Shown: positions 53,701-64,000, counted from the first letter of the stretch. The stretch is DNA of 64,000 nt from Nocardioides sp. Soil774 (GCF_001428125.1 NZ_LMSM01000008.1:62001-126000), one strand, 5' to 3'. The notes: a model not told the origin generated them from the letters alone. Translations and numbers: made by a program.

Positions 53701-54002
53701 GTTGCACGGCCACCCTATGCGGGGCGAGGCCTGTCCGGTCGATCTGGGTGGCGATCCACTCCTGAGGCCGGCGGTGCCGTCGCGCTGGCTCCATCGGGGT
53801 TCCCAGCCGAGCGGCATCGCGTACGTCGCGTGCGCGGTCGCCGATCGTGTTCCGTACCGCGCTGCCGACGTCGACGGTGCGCACGTGACCGGCCGGGGGG
53901 CGGTCATGGCGGCGACGAGGGGGCTGGCGACGTCGATGTATACGAAGTCGCGGTGAGGATCCGCGGCGCGGAACTCCCGCGTCGGCGCCCGCGGGCAGGA
54001 CG
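53701..54002. other. 302-bp non-coding gap with a TANNNT box
   Basis: No ORF here has good codon use; the 84-codon + strand frame at 53702 is rich in rare codons for this genome. TAGGGT on the - strand (53716-53711) could be the -10 of the glycosyltransferase gene. Nothing else is clear. Confidence 0.45.
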
Positions 54003-54832
54003 CTACGGCCGCTTCACGTCGACGGCGACCCAGTCGACGAGCATGGTGGCGCGAGTGCCGCCGGGGACGGCGTACTGGGGCAGCACGTCCTTGTTGGACA
54101 GGCGCAGGTGGAACGGCGTGGCATTGCCGGGCACCCGGCGTGCGTCCGGCGTCAGCGCCATCTCGTAGGGGTGGTGGCCCTGGCCGTCGTCGGCCGAGAA
54201 GGCGACCGTGTCGCCGCCGACGGTGAACTCGGCGGCGTACTGCCAGTAGGTGTCCCACGGCGCTGCCCCGACCGGGAACGCCTGCGTCACCGGCCACAGC
54301 TCGGGTGCCCGACCGGTCGCGACGCACGCGTTGACCGCGGTCTCGGGGGTGTCGTCGTAGCAGATGTGCGAGCCCAGCTGGGCGCCCGCGGGCTTGAGTG
54401 GACCGTAGCTCTCGATGACGTCGATCTCGCGCGGGTCGATGCCGTTGGGGTGCTGGACCCAGAAGGCGGCGTAGTTGCTGCCCGTGTCCGGCATGACGAG
54501 GCTGGCGGTGACCCGCACCTGCGAGCCCGTCGGCAGCGTCCACCCGGTGTTGGTGCGGATCTGGGCCAGGTGCCCGACGTCGAGCTGGCCCTGCCCGTTC
54601 TGGAGGGCCGCGCCCTGCCCGAGCATGGTGTGCCACTGCTCCGGCGCCACGCCGGCAGGGCCGTCGAAGCCGTCGACGAACAAGGGCTCCCACCCCCACG
54701 TCGGCGCCGGGTCGGAGTCCACGGTGTCGCCGCGGGCGATCGAGGCCTGCGCCGGGGCGGGTGCGAGCACGCCGAGGGTCGCGACGACCAGCGTCGCCGC
54801 GGCCAGGACCGGGCCCGAGGTCCTGCGCGCCA

Positions 54833-54833
<1 letters not shown>
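54003..54833 (-). CDS. Secreted GH16-like glycoside hydrolase domain protein
   Basis: The ATG at 54833 overlaps the helicase stop; 276 residues. A Sec signal peptide (residues 1-30, cleavage after AQA) is followed by a beta-sandwich. EIDVIE at 136-141 supplies the two catalytic Glu and the Asp of family GH16 (E136, D138, E141), and the aromatic and Trp segments ATLxxVQHPNG and PWDTYWQYAAEF agree. It probably cleaves a beta-1,3/1,4-glucan or galactan; whether self or foreign is unknown. It lies next to the surface-glycan genes. Confidence 0.85.
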
Positions 54834-57007
<2,174 letters not shown>

Positions 57008-57036
57008 AATCCCGCTCCTCATCCCCCGATGAACCG

Positions 57037-57057
57037 CTGCCCGTCCCTCACGGGCAG
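57037..57057. promoter_or_regulatory. Short hairpin in the leader of the HelD-like gene
   Basis: CTGCCCGT and ACGGGCAG (57037-57044, 57050-57057) pair around a 5-base loop, 30 bp upstream of the TTG. It could be an operator or attenuator; it does not match the known rifampicin element. Confidence 0.35.
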
Positions 57058-57166
57058 AGTCGAGAATCGTACCCGCCGCCGTCCCACCCGCAGACTTGCC
57101 GCGCATCGGCGGAACCCGCGGCCCCGGGCGCGCGTCGAGTTGGATGGGGGCGTGGGAGGAGCGCAG

Positions 57167-58165
57167 GTGGGGCCTGAGCGGTCGGATCGGGTGGGGCGTC
57201 GGCGCGTGGTCGCCGTCGCGGCGGCGATCGCGGCCGCGCTGGTGGTCGCGCTGGTGGTCGCCGTGCCGAGGCTGCTGCCCGGGCTCGCACCCGACGAGCG
57301 GGCGGCCACGCCGGCCGTCGACCCGACCTGCGTGGCTCGCGCCGACGCACCCGTCGGGGAGGTCGGCGTGCAGCCTGCGGCGTGGGTGCGCTTCTGCCCC
57401 CTCGCCGACGAGGGCGCGGCGCAGCGGGTGCGCCACCCGCAGGGCGTGGTGACCGGCGACCTGGCCGCGAGCGTCGCTGCGAGCCTCGCCGAGACGCAGG
57501 ACGGCCGGCCGGAGTGCACGCCCTTCCAGGAGACGCCGGGCCCCACCGGCCTGTTCCGGATCGAGGTGGGCCTCGCCGACGGCCGCGTCGCCGAGATCGC
57601 GGGCGACACCGGGTGCAGCGCGCGCGACCAGGTGCTCTTCGCCCAGCTCGAGACGACCCTGCTGATGCAGGCGGCGGGCGAGGCCGGACCGCCCGGCGCG
57701 ATGCCCGCGCCCGTGACCTGCCCGTCTGAGCTCACCACGGTGCGGACCAACGCCGACGGTGCCTCCGCAGGCCTGCTCGTCGAGCCGCCCCGCGAGCGCT
57801 GGCAGTCCACGGTGCCCCTGCTGGCGCTGCCCGCCGTCGCGGCCGACGTCTGTGCCTACCGCGGCGACGGGCGCCGGCGCGAGCCGGTCGACCAGTGGCA
57901 GGTCGGGCTGCCGGTCGCGGAGACCGTGCGCTCCGCGGCCACCACCCGGGTCTGGCTGGGCGCGGTCGCCGACTGCGAGCCCGACCCCGGCGCGACGTCG
58001 TACGTCGTGGTGCTCACCGACGCCACCGGCACCGCCCGCACGCTCGCGATCGACACCACCCGGTGCTCGACCGTCCAGGCGGCCGTCGGCACGCCGCCGG
58101 TCGACACCTACCTCGGCCTGGCCGAGCCGGGCCTCGTGCGGCTCGTGCAGCGCAGCCGGCCCTGA
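57167..58165 (+). CDS. Membrane-anchored protein of unknown function
   Basis: The GTG at 57167 has GGGAGGAG five bases upstream (332 residues). A transmembrane helix spans about residues 13-40. The external part is Ala/Val-rich with Cys pairs (PTCVA, FCPLAD, PECTPF, DTGCSA, TCPSE, DVCAYR) at regular spacing, suggesting disulfides, and a final 100-residue region with RTLAIDTTRCST. I do not recognise a family. It is divergent from the HelD-like gene across 159 bp. Confidence 0.7.
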   Translation: MGPERSDRVGRRRVVAVAAAIAAALVVALVVAVPRLLPGLAPDERAATPAVDPTCVARADAPVGEVGVQPAAWVRFCPLADEGAAQRVRHPQGVVTGDLAASVAASLAETQDGRPECTPFQETPGPTGLFRIEVGLADGRVAEIAGDTGCSARDQVLFAQLETTLLMQAAGEAGPPGAMPAPVTCPSELTTVRTNADGASAGLLVEPPRERWQSTVPLLALPAVAADVCAYRGDGRRREPVDQWQVGLPVAETVRSAATTRVWLGAVADCEPDPGATSYVVVLTDATGTARTLAIDTTRCSTVQAAVGTPPVDTYLGLAEPGLVRLVQRSRP

Positions 58166-58172
58166 CAGGGCC
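58158..58172. terminator. Hairpin between convergent genes
   Basis: GGCCCT-GAC-AGGGCC; the TGA stop of the + strand gene falls across the loop. The next gene ends at 58173. Confidence 0.5.
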
Positions 58173-58601
58173 TCAGGCCAGCAGCAGCACGGCCCCGACG
58201 ACGCACACCACCGCACCGATCGTGCGGACGCGGTCGGCCCGGTCGAGGCGCCGCATCAGCGCCGGCCGCTCGGCCACGGAGGCCGACGACAGCCGGCCGT
58301 GGGTCGGTGCGGCAACCGCGGCGGTGGCACCGACGGCCAGCAGGCCGCCCGCGACCGCCACCCACGTGCCCGTCGACCGCGGCTCGGCGACCGCGGCCCA
58401 GCCGAGCAGCACGACGAGTGGAGGGTAGACGAGCGCGACGACCGGGGTGATGCGCCGCGAGTGCCGGTCGTGCGCGACGAACCACGCCTCGCGCGGCACC
58501 TCACCCAGGGCCGGGTAGACGACCAGGTCGACCGTCACCTGGAAGCCCAGGTGCGCCGCGGCCGCCAGCAGGAGCCACGGCTGGGGATCGGCGAGGCTCA
58601 T
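58173..58601 (-). CDS. Four-helix membrane protein (DUF1772-like)
   Basis: This 142-residue protein has four hydrophobic helices (about 5-27, 53-70, 80-98, 123-140). HDRHSRRITPVVALVYPPLVVL, with HxxH and Arg pairs, resembles the anthrone-oxygenase-like DUF1772 family. No function is established. It overlaps the upstream dehydrogenase gene by four bases. Confidence 0.65.
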   Translation of the reverse strand: MSLADPQPWLLLAAAAHLGFQVTVDLVVYPALGEVPREAWFVAHDRHSRRITPVVALVYPPLVVLLGWAAVAEPRSTGTWVAVAGGLLAVGATAAVAAPTHGRLSSASVAERPALMRRLDRADRVRTIGAVVCVVGAVLLLA

Positions 58602-59308
58602 CGAGGGGCGAAGGCGCTCGCGGGGACGTCGGTCTCGCCGGCGGCGAGCGCGTCCACGATCCGCCGGGCCACGTCGTCGGGGGCCAGGCCGGCGGGCAGG
58701 CCGGGGGCCTCGCCGGCCAGCGGGCGCGACGCCAGGCCGGTCTCGGTGTGCGGCGGTCGCACGTCGTGGACCTCGACCCGGCTGCGGCGCAGCTCGGTGC
58801 GCAGCGCCGTCGCGACCGCGCTGAGCGCCGCCTTGCTCGCGGAGTACGCCGCCATCCGCGGCATCGGTCGCTCGGCCACGACGGCGCTGAGCTGCAGCAC
58901 GAAGCCCTGCGACTCCTCCAGCAGCGGGAGCACGCGGCGCAGCAGGAAGAGCGGGCCCACGACGTTGGTCAGGAAGAGCTCCTCGACCACCTCGTCGGGG
59001 GTGTCCACCAGCGACCCGAAGGCCACCACGCCCGCGGCGTTGACCAGTCCGTCCAGCCCCCCGAGGTGCTCGCGCGCCGCGGCCACGACCGCGTCACCGG
59101 CCGCCGCGTCGCCGAGGTCGGCCACGACCGGCACGCCGGTGCCGAGCGCCTCGAGGCGTCCGGCGTCGCGGCCGACCACCAGCAGCCGGGCACCCCGGCG
59201 CTCGAGCTCGGCGGCGACGAGCGAGCCGAGCGCGCCGGTGGCACCCACGACCGCGATCCGGGCACCGGCGAGCTCACGCCCCCGGCCTGGCTGGTGCTGC
59301 TGGCTCAC
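58598..59308 (-). CDS. Short-chain dehydrogenase/reductase
   Basis: The GTG at 59308 has a GAAGGAG ribosome site; 236 residues. It is a classical SDR: GATGALG, NAAGVVAFG, SAVVAERPMPRMAAYSASKAAL with the Tyr-Lys pair, then RPPHTET. It should reduce or oxidise a small carbonyl or alcohol with NAD(P)H. The stop overlaps the start of the small membrane protein gene. The substrate is unknown. Confidence 0.88.
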   Translation of the reverse strand: MSQQHQPGRGRELAGARIAVVGATGALGSLVAAELERRGARLLVVGRDAGRLEALGTGVPVVADLGDAAAGDAVVAAAREHLGGLDGLVNAAGVVAFGSLVDTPDEVVEELFLTNVVGPLFLLRRVLPLLEESQGFVLQLSAVVAERPMPRMAAYSASKAALSAVATALRTELRRSRVEVHDVRPPHTETGLASRPLAGEAPGLPAGLAPDDVARRIVDALAAGETDVPASAFAPR

Positions 59309-59378
59309 GCGGTCTCCTTCGTCGTCGTCCTACCGCCTCCTTCTCGCGCCGCGGGGGCCGTCCGGATGCAGCGAGCGG

Positions 59379-60134
59379 CTACTTCCTGCTCAGGAAGGCC
59401 GTCATCGCCTCGCGCGCCTCGTCGCTGGCGAACAGGCGGGTGCTGGTGGTGGCCATCTCTTCGCCGAGGGCGTCGATGCGGGCCACGAGGTCGCGGTTGA
59501 GGATGCGCTTCGACTCGCGCAGGCCCTGCGGGGCACCGGTGGCCAGGCTCGCGCAGACCGCGGCCACCTCCTCGTCGAGGCGCTCGGCGGGCACGGCCCT
59601 GGTGACCAGGCCGTACGCCGCCGCCTCGGCGCCGGTGAACACCTCGCCGCCGAGCGTGGTGAGCGCCGCCGCACGCGGGTTCATCCGGTGGTGGACGGTG
59701 AGGCTGATGATGGCCGCGGCGAGGCCGAGCTTGACCTCGGTCAGCGCGAACGTCGCCTCCTCCGCGCAGATGGCGACGTCGGCGGCCGCGACGATGCCGA
59801 TGCCGCCGGCCCGCACGGCGCCGAGGTTGGCGGTGACCACCGGCTTGTCGAGGGTGGCGACGAGCCGCTGCAGCGCGACGATCCGGCGGGTGCCCTCCTC
59901 CATGCCCTCCGAGGACGCCTCGGTCAGGTCCGCGCCGGAGCAGAAGACCTTCCCCGAGCTGCGCACCAGCACGACGCGCACGTCGTCGTCGGCGCCGGCC
60001 TGCTCGAGGTGGGCGAACAGCTCGGTCACGAGCCGGCGGCTGAGCGCGTTGCGGTTGTGCGGGCTGTCGAGGGTGATGGTCGCGATGCCGTCGGCGACGG
60101 AGAGGTGGACCAGCTCGGCGGGGGCGTCGGTCAT
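59379..60134 (-). CDS. Enoyl-CoA hydratase/isomerase-family protein
   Basis: I use the ATG at 60134 (251 residues); an ATG 9 bases further upstream is also possible. The crotonase fold has ITLDSPHNRNALSRRL, the oxyanion loop VFCSGADLTEAS, and VRAGGIGIVAAADVAICAEEATFALTEVKLGL, where the second catalytic Glu of hydratases is probably replaced, as in many paralogues. It acts on an acyl-CoA in beta-oxidation or degradation. It is divergent from the molybdopterin oxidoreductase gene across a 65-bp SigK promoter region. Confidence 0.88.
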   Translation of the reverse strand: MTDAPAELVHLSVADGIATITLDSPHNRNALSRRLVTELFAHLEQAGADDDVRVVLVRSSGKVFCSGADLTEASSEGMEEGTRRIVALQRLVATLDKPVVTANLGAVRAGGIGIVAAADVAICAEEATFALTEVKLGLAAAIISLTVHHRMNPRAAALTTLGGEVFTGAEAAAYGLVTRAVPAERLDEEVAAVCASLATGAPQGLRESKRILNRDLVARIDALGEEMATTSTRLFASDEAREAMTAFLSRK

Positions 60135-60165
60135 GGACGACATCCTGCCGCACCCCACCCCCACC

Positions 60166-60192
60166 CCATCCGCGCGGCGCCGGGCTCCGAAC
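60166..60192 (+). promoter_or_regulatory. SigK-type promoter, upstream of the molybdopterin oxidoreductase
   Basis: CCATCC (60166-60171), 15-bp spacer, CCGAAC (60187-60192), followed by ACCTC; the ATG is at 60200, seven bases after the -10, so the mRNA would be leaderless. The layout is identical to 61891-61917. The hexamers match the mycobacterial SigK consensus as I recall it. Confidence 0.8.
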
Positions 60193-60199
60193 ACCTCCC

Positions 60200-61753
60200 A
60201 TGCATACCCCCGAGACGTCGACCCGTGCCGCCACGCTCCGCCATGCGGCGTACGGCGTGCTGGCCACCGTCGTCGGCCTCGCGGCCGCCCACCTGGTCGC
60301 CGCCCTCACCGTGCCGGCGGCCTCGCCCGTGCTGGCGGTCGGCTCGACCGTCATCGACCTGACGCCGACCCCGCTCAAGGAGTGGGCGATCCGGCAGTTC
60401 GGCAGCGCCGACAAGACCGTGCTGGTCGGGTCGGTCGTCGTGGTCGTGCTGCTGCTCGCCGCCGTGGCCGGTGTCGTCGCCCGGCGCCGCGAGACGCCTG
60501 GTCTGCTCGTCCTCGTGGGCCTCGCCGCCGTCGCCGGCGTGCTCGCCGTCCTGCGCCCGGGCTCCGGGCCGCTGGACCTCGTTCCTGCCCTGGTCGCCGC
60601 AGCCGTCGCGCCCACCGCCCTGTGGTGGCTGCACCGGATCGACGGCCACCGCGACGACCGGGGCACTGACGGGCCGTCGCCGGGGGTCGACGGTCCGAGC
60701 CGGCGCGGGGTCGTGCTGGCGACCGGCGGCCTCGCCGCGGCCGCAGTGGCCATGGGGGCGCTGGGCCGCTGGGTGACGTCGTACCGCCTCGGCGGCACCG
60801 ACGTCGCGCTGCCGGCCGCCACCGACCCCGCGCCTGCCTTCCCCACCGGCCTGGAGCAGAAGTACGCCGGCATCAGCCCGCTGCGCACCCCGACCGGCGA
60901 GTTCTACCGCGTCGACACCCGCCTGACGGTGCCGGCCGTCGACGTCGACTCGTGGACGCTCACCATCGACGGCGACGTCGAGCAGGAGGTCACGCTGACC
61001 TTCGCCGAGCTGTCCGAGATGAGGACGATCGAGCGCGACATCACGCTGACCTGCGTGTCCAACGAGGTCGGTGGCCCCTACATCGGTGCCGCCCGCTGGC
61101 TCGGGGTGCCGCTCGCCGACGTGCTGGCCCACGCCGGCATCGACGCGACGAAGGCCGACCAGATCCTGTCCACCGACGTCGACGGCATGACGATCTCGAC
61201 CCCGCTCGACGTCGCCCTCGACGGGCGCGACGCGATGATCGCCATCGCCATGAACGGCCGGCCGCTGCCGCGCGAGCACGGGTTCCCGGCCCGCATGGTG
61301 GTGCCGGGGCTCTACGGCTTCGTGAGCGCGTGCAAGTGGATCACCCGCATGACGCTCACGACGTACGACGCCGAGCAGGCCTACTGGACCGAGCGCGACT
61401 GGGCGATCGACGCCCCCATCAAGCTGTCGAGCCGCATCGACACCCCGCGTCCCTTGTCGGAGAGCAAGGCCGGCACGGTGGTCGTCGGGGGCATCGCCTG
61501 GGCGCAGGGCGTCGGCATCGACAAGGTCGAGGTGCGCGTCGACGGTGGGGCGTGGCGCCCGGCCACGCTCGGCCCGCAGGTGAGCGACGACTACTGGCGC
61601 CAGTGGTTCTACGAGTGGGACGCCGAGCCGGGGCAGCACTTCATCGCCTGCCGCGCCACGAACAAGGACGGGGAGGTGCAGACGCCCGTGCGGATGCGTC
61701 CCTTCCCCCAGGGCTCGTCGGGCCTGCAGGAGATCTCCGTCAACGTCGCGTAG
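60200..61753 (+). CDS. Membrane-anchored molybdopterin oxidoreductase (sulfite oxidase family)
   Basis: This 517-residue protein begins with about four to five hydrophobic helices (residues 12-140), a Ser/Pro linker, another helix with RRGVVLATGGLAAAAVAM, and an external catalytic domain. The molybdenum-binding Cys285 is in DITLTCVSNEVGG; VPLADVLAHAGI and LYGFVSACKWITRM follow, with a C-terminal Ig-like domain. It resembles MsrP/YedY and sulfite oxidases and probably repairs oxidised proteins or handles sulfur. Its SigK-type promoter ties it to the fasciclin-SigK genes. Confidence 0.9.
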   Translation: MHTPETSTRAATLRHAAYGVLATVVGLAAAHLVAALTVPAASPVLAVGSTVIDLTPTPLKEWAIRQFGSADKTVLVGSVVVVVLLLAAVAGVVARRRETPGLLVLVGLAAVAGVLAVLRPGSGPLDLVPALVAAAVAPTALWWLHRIDGHRDDRGTDGPSPGVDGPSRRGVVLATGGLAAAAVAMGALGRWVTSYRLGGTDVALPAATDPAPAFPTGLEQKYAGISPLRTPTGEFYRVDTRLTVPAVDVDSWTLTIDGDVEQEVTLTFAELSEMRTIERDITLTCVSNEVGGPYIGAARWLGVPLADVLAHAGIDATKADQILSTDVDGMTISTPLDVALDGRDAMIAIAMNGRPLPREHGFPARMVVPGLYGFVSACKWITRMTLTTYDAEQAYWTERDWAIDAPIKLSSRIDTPRPLSESKAGTVVVGGIAWAQGVGIDKVEVRVDGGAWRPATLGPQVSDDYWRQWFYEWDAEPGQHFIACRATNKDGEVQTPVRMRPFPQGSSGLQEISVNVA

Positions 61754-61776
61754 CGCCACCAGCTCCCCCCAGACAT

Positions 61777-61840
61777 CCGTCGGGCGGTGAGTGGCGCAGG
61801 TCCTGGGCCTCCTGGACCTGCGTCACCCACCGCCCGACGG
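61777..61840. terminator. Strong hairpin with 27-bp arms
   Basis: CCGTCGGGCGGTGAGTGGCG starts the left arm (61777-61803), which pairs with 61814-61840 with two mismatches over a 10-base loop. It lies between the oxidoreductase and fasciclin genes and should end the first transcript. The arm contains GGTGAGTG, as in the other hairpin families. Confidence 0.7.
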
Positions 61841-61890
61841 CTGTGTCCGCGCACCTGTCCAGGGCTTGTCAAAAGTTTTTGGGAATCGAC

Positions 61891-61917
61891 CCATCCGGTC
61901 CGCGGACCGCCCCGAAC
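61891..61917 (+). promoter_or_regulatory. SigK-type promoter, upstream of fasciclin-sigK-rskA
   Basis: CCATCC (61891-61896), 15-bp spacer, CCGAAC (61912-61917), then ACCTC, as at 60166. It lies 63 bp before the fasciclin ATG. As sigK follows fasciclin by 25 bp, this would give positive autoregulation. Confidence 0.8.
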
Positions 61918-61979
61918 ACCTCTCGACAGCGGGCCACACGGCCCACTCCGAATCGCACGAACGTCGAAAGGCACACGCC

Positions 61980-62630
61980 ATGAACACCAAGCTCCGCACC
62001 CGCACCCTGGGCCTCGCCGCCCTCGCGCTGACCGCGTCCATGAGCCTGGCTGCCTGTGGCAGCGAGAGCGACAGCGACGCCGCCAGCGAGCCCACCACCT
62101 CGCAGAGCACCTCCGAGGCCCCCATGGAGTCGGACTCCCCCTCCGAGGAGCCCATGGCTGACGGTCCGTTCGGCGCGGGCTGCGCCGGCGTCCCGACCTC
62201 CGGCCCCGGCTCGGTCGAGGGCATGGCCGACGACCCGGTCGCCACCGCCGCCTCCAACAACCCGCTCCTCAAGACGCTGGTCGCCGCGGTGACCCAGGCC
62301 GGTCTCGTCGACACGCTCAACTCCGCCGACGCGCTGACCGTCTTCGCCCCGACCGACGACGCCTTCGCCAAGATCCCGGCGAAGGACCTCAACGCCCTGC
62401 TCAAGGACAAGAAGGCCCTGACCACGGTGCTGACCCACCACGTCGTGGCCGGCAAGCTCTCCCCCGAGGACGTCGCGGGCGAGCACGAGACCCTGGCCGG
62501 TGACACCATCACCGTCGAGGGCTCCGGCGAGGACTTCACCGCCGAGGGCGCGGCCGTCGTCTGCGGCAACGTGCCGACCGCCAACGCCACCGTGTACGTC
62601 ATCGACTCGGTCATGATGCCGAAGATGTGA
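61980..62630 (+). CDS. Fasciclin-domain lipoprotein (MPT83-like)
   Basis: The ATG at 61980 has GAAAGG eight bases upstream; 216 residues. The signal peptide ends in the lipobox LAAC (Cys26), followed by a Ser/Glu-rich linker. The fasciclin domain (about residues 80-216) shows the FAS1 motifs TVFAPTDDAFAKIPA, LLKDKKALTTVLTHHVVAGKL and a C-terminal ATVYVIDSVMMP. It matches mycobacterial MPT83/MPT70, which are SigK targets. It is probably an adhesin or cell-surface protein. It is the first gene of the fasciclin-sigK-rskA operon. Confidence 0.93.
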   Translation: MNTKLRTRTLGLAALALTASMSLAACGSESDSDAASEPTTSQSTSEAPMESDSPSEEPMADGPFGAGCAGVPTSGPGSVEGMADDPVATAASNNPLLKTLVAAVTQAGLVDTLNSADALTVFAPTDDAFAKIPAKDLNALLKDKKALTTVLTHHVVAGKLSPEDVAGEHETLAGDTITVEGSGEDFTAEGAAVVCGNVPTANATVYVIDSVMMPKM

Positions 62631-62655
62631 CTCGTCTCCTGACGACTAGGCAAGG

Positions 62656-63270
62656 ATGACTGACGTGGACCACGTGAGGCCCGTACCGGACGGGGCGCCC
62701 CAGGGCGCCCCGTCCGGGGGCGACGCAACCAGGCTGTCCGACCTGCTCCGGCAGGCCGCCCTCGGCGACGAGGCAGCCTTCGCAGAGCTCTACGACGCGA
62801 CGTCCGCGCGGGCCTACGGCCTCGCGCTGCGGGTGGTCCGCAACCCCGCGCACGCCGAGGAGGTCACCCAGGAGGCCTACCTCGACGCGTGGCGCTCCAG
62901 CACCCGCTTCGACCCCGCACGCGGCAGCGCAGCCGGCTGGCTGCTCACCATCGTGCACCGCAAGGCCGTCGACCGGGTCCGCTCGGTCGAGGCGGCCACC
63001 GCTCGCGACGAGACCTGGAACCGCGAGACAGCTCCCGTGGACCACGACCAGACCTCCGAGGCCGCACAGGCCTCGCTGGAGGCGGCCCGGGTCCGCAACG
63101 CCGTCGCCACACTGACCGACGTCCAGCGCCAGGCCGTCGAGCTCACCTACTTCGGTGGCTACACCCACACCGAGGTCGCCACCCTGCTGGATGTCCCTCT
63201 GGGCACCGCGAAGACACGCATACGCGACGGACTGATCCGCCTGCGAGACCTGATGGGAGTTGCGTCATGA
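62656..63270 (+). CDS. sigK: ECF sigma factor SigK
   Basis: This 204-residue sigma factor has region 2 (ALGDEAAFAELYDATSARAYGLALRVV; AEEVTQEAYLDAWRSSTRFDPARGSAAGWLLTIVHRKAVDRVR) and region 4 (VRNAVATLTDVQRQAVELTYFGGYTHTEVATLLDVPLGTAKTRIRDGLIRLRDLMG). The neighbourhood, a fasciclin lipoprotein before and an RskA-type anti-sigma after, identifies it as SigK. It should recognise CCATCC/CCGAAC promoters, found twice nearby. Its stop overlaps rskA. Confidence 0.93.
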   Translation: MTDVDHVRPVPDGAPQGAPSGGDATRLSDLLRQAALGDEAAFAELYDATSARAYGLALRVVRNPAHAEEVTQEAYLDAWRSSTRFDPARGSAAGWLLTIVHRKAVDRVRSVEAATARDETWNRETAPVDHDQTSEAAQASLEAARVRNAVATLTDVQRQAVELTYFGGYTHTEVATLLDVPLGTAKTRIRDGLIRLRDLMGVAS

Positions 63271-64000
63271 GCGACATGCACAAGCTCACGGGCGCCTACG
63301 CGCTGGACGCGCTCGACGACCTCGAGCGCGCTCGCTTCGAGCAGCACCTCGCCGAGTGCGAGGACTGCCGGGCCGAGGTGGTGGAGCTGCGCGAGACCGC
63401 GGCCCTGCTCGCCGAGACCGTCGCCACGCCGCCTCCGGCCGCCCTGCGCGAGTCCGTGCTCGCCGGCATCTCCCAGGTCCGTCCGCTCGCACCCGAGGTC
63501 CGCCGCACGGCTCCCGACCACCGGGCCGGCGCACCGGCGGCTCGGGGGCGGGGCTGGATGCCCTTTCTGGTCGCGGCGGCACTCGCGATCATCGTCGGCG
63601 TCGGTGCCATGGTGACCCAGCCCTGGGCCACCGACGACTCCGGCGACGTCACCAAGCTGACCGCGGCCGAGCAGGTGCTCCAGGCCCCCGACGCCGAGGA
63701 GGTCTTCCTCGACCTCGGCGAGGCCGGCCGCGCGACCGTCGTGCGCTCCAAGAGCGCCGACAAGGCCGTCATCACCACCGAGGACATGGTCTCGGCCCCC
63801 GATGGCAAGGCCTACGAGCTGTGGTTCATCGACGGTGACACCTTCACCTCGGCCGGGGTGATGCCCGACGTCGCCGACCAGACCGTCGTCCTCGACGGCT
63901 CGGCCGCGCAGGCCGCGGCGGTGGGCATCACCGTCGAGCCCGACGAGGGCTCGAAGCAGCCCACCAGCGACCCGATCGCCGTCTTCGACCTCACCGAGGC
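63267..64000 (+). CDS. rskA: Anti-sigma-K factor RskA (cut by the window end)
   Basis: The ATG at 63267 overlaps the sigK stop (ATGA). The cytoplasmic domain has the zinc-binding anti-sigma motif H27-x3-C31-x2-C34 in FEQHLAECEDC. A transmembrane helix lies at about residues 98-118 (FLVAAALAIIVGVGAM), followed by an external RskA C-terminal domain (VLQAPDAEEVFLDLGEAGRATVV, YELWFIDGD). It holds SigK inactive until cleaved by Rip-type proteolysis. The open frame continues to base 64000, so the end is outside the window. Confidence 0.93.
   Translation, partial: MSDMHKLTGAYALDALDDLERARFEQHLAECEDCRAEVVELRETAALLAETVATPPPAALRESVLAGISQVRPLAPEVRRTAPDHRAGAPAARGRGWMPFLVAAALAIIVGVGAMVTQPWATDDSGDVTKLTAAEQVLQAPDAEEVFLDLGEAGRATVVRSKSADKAVITTEDMVSAPDGKAYELWFIDGDTFTSAGVMPDVADQTVVLDGSAAQAAAVGITVEPDEGSKQPTSDPIAVFDLTE

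Noticed and set aside
53702..53956. 84-codon + strand ORF in the gap at 53.7 kb
   Set aside because: It uses rare codons for this genome, has no ribosome site, and overlaps the likely promoter of the - strand glycosyltransferase gene.
57008..57166. Rifampicin-associated element upstream of the HelD-like gene
   Set aside because: Only an 8-bp-armed hairpin is present and it does not match the known 19-bp inverted repeat.

Overview
The window reads as chromosomal DNA from a very high-GC actinobacterium, most like the Nocardioides group. The support is strong G/C third-position codon use, many GTG and TTG starts, mycothiol-type enzymes, a SigK/RskA pair, a desaturase and ferredoxin-reductase pair, and many genes whose -10 hexamer ends exactly 6-7 nt before the start codon (leaderless transcription). 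I see no phage, transposase, CRISPR array, rRNA or tRNA. The longest antisense ORFs are shadows of real genes.

Layout. 1-2.3 kb: the end of an ABC-2 permease gene and a DesK/DesR-like two-component pair. 2.3-9.2 kb: small membrane proteins, an MDMPI-fold enzyme with a short-chain dehydrogenase, a beta-propeller membrane protein and a large secreted protein with a Pro-Thr stalk. 9.5-13.3 kb: fatty-acid desaturase, its ferredoxin reductase and a divergent PucR-type regulator with a palindromic operator. 13.4-21.4 kb: amidohydrolase, two paralogous secreted proteins, a Ser/Thr kinase divergent from an ECF sigma factor, an M1 peptidase lipoprotein and a biotin-dependent carboxyltransferase. 21.5-25.1 kb: two long coiled-coil proteins and an epimerase. 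25.1-28.9 kb: an E1alpha-E1beta-E2 2-oxoacid dehydrogenase operon. 28.9-31.8 kb: three secreted-protein genes in a repeat-rich, partly duplicated setting.

32-40.6 kb: a glutathionyl-hydroquinone-reductase-like enzyme divergent from an ArsR-type regulator and MFS transporter, HisC-like aminotransferase, VanZ, holin-like protein, low-molecular-weight tyrosine phosphatase, fructosamine-kinase-like protein, and an OmpR/MprAB-like two-component system. 40.7-46.3 kb: chorismate-using enzymes (PabB, PabA and a fused TrpE/TrpG or PhzE-like protein) around a sulfatase lipoprotein. 46.4-54.8 kb: a cell-surface glycan group (polytopic membrane protein, acyltransferase, three glycosyltransferase-type proteins, a GH16-like secreted hydrolase). 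54.8-60.1 kb: HelD/UvrD-like helicase, anchored protein, small membrane protein, dehydrogenase and enoyl-CoA hydratase. 60.2-64 kb: a SigK module of molybdopterin oxidoreductase, fasciclin lipoprotein, SigK and RskA, with two near-identical SigK-type promoters.

The most unusual content is the palindromic repeat DNA. Nearly every convergent gene pair is separated by a strong hairpin, and several stop codons lie inside these hairpins. There are two copies of a 76-bp element with conserved ends, two tandem pairs of hairpins with GTGAGG arms, a 78-bp palindromic insert carried in frame inside pabB, and a 35-bp repeat shared between the desaturase operon spacer and the coding sequence of the E2 linker. 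These look like REP- or MITE-like families. Sequence searches would be needed to show how common they are.
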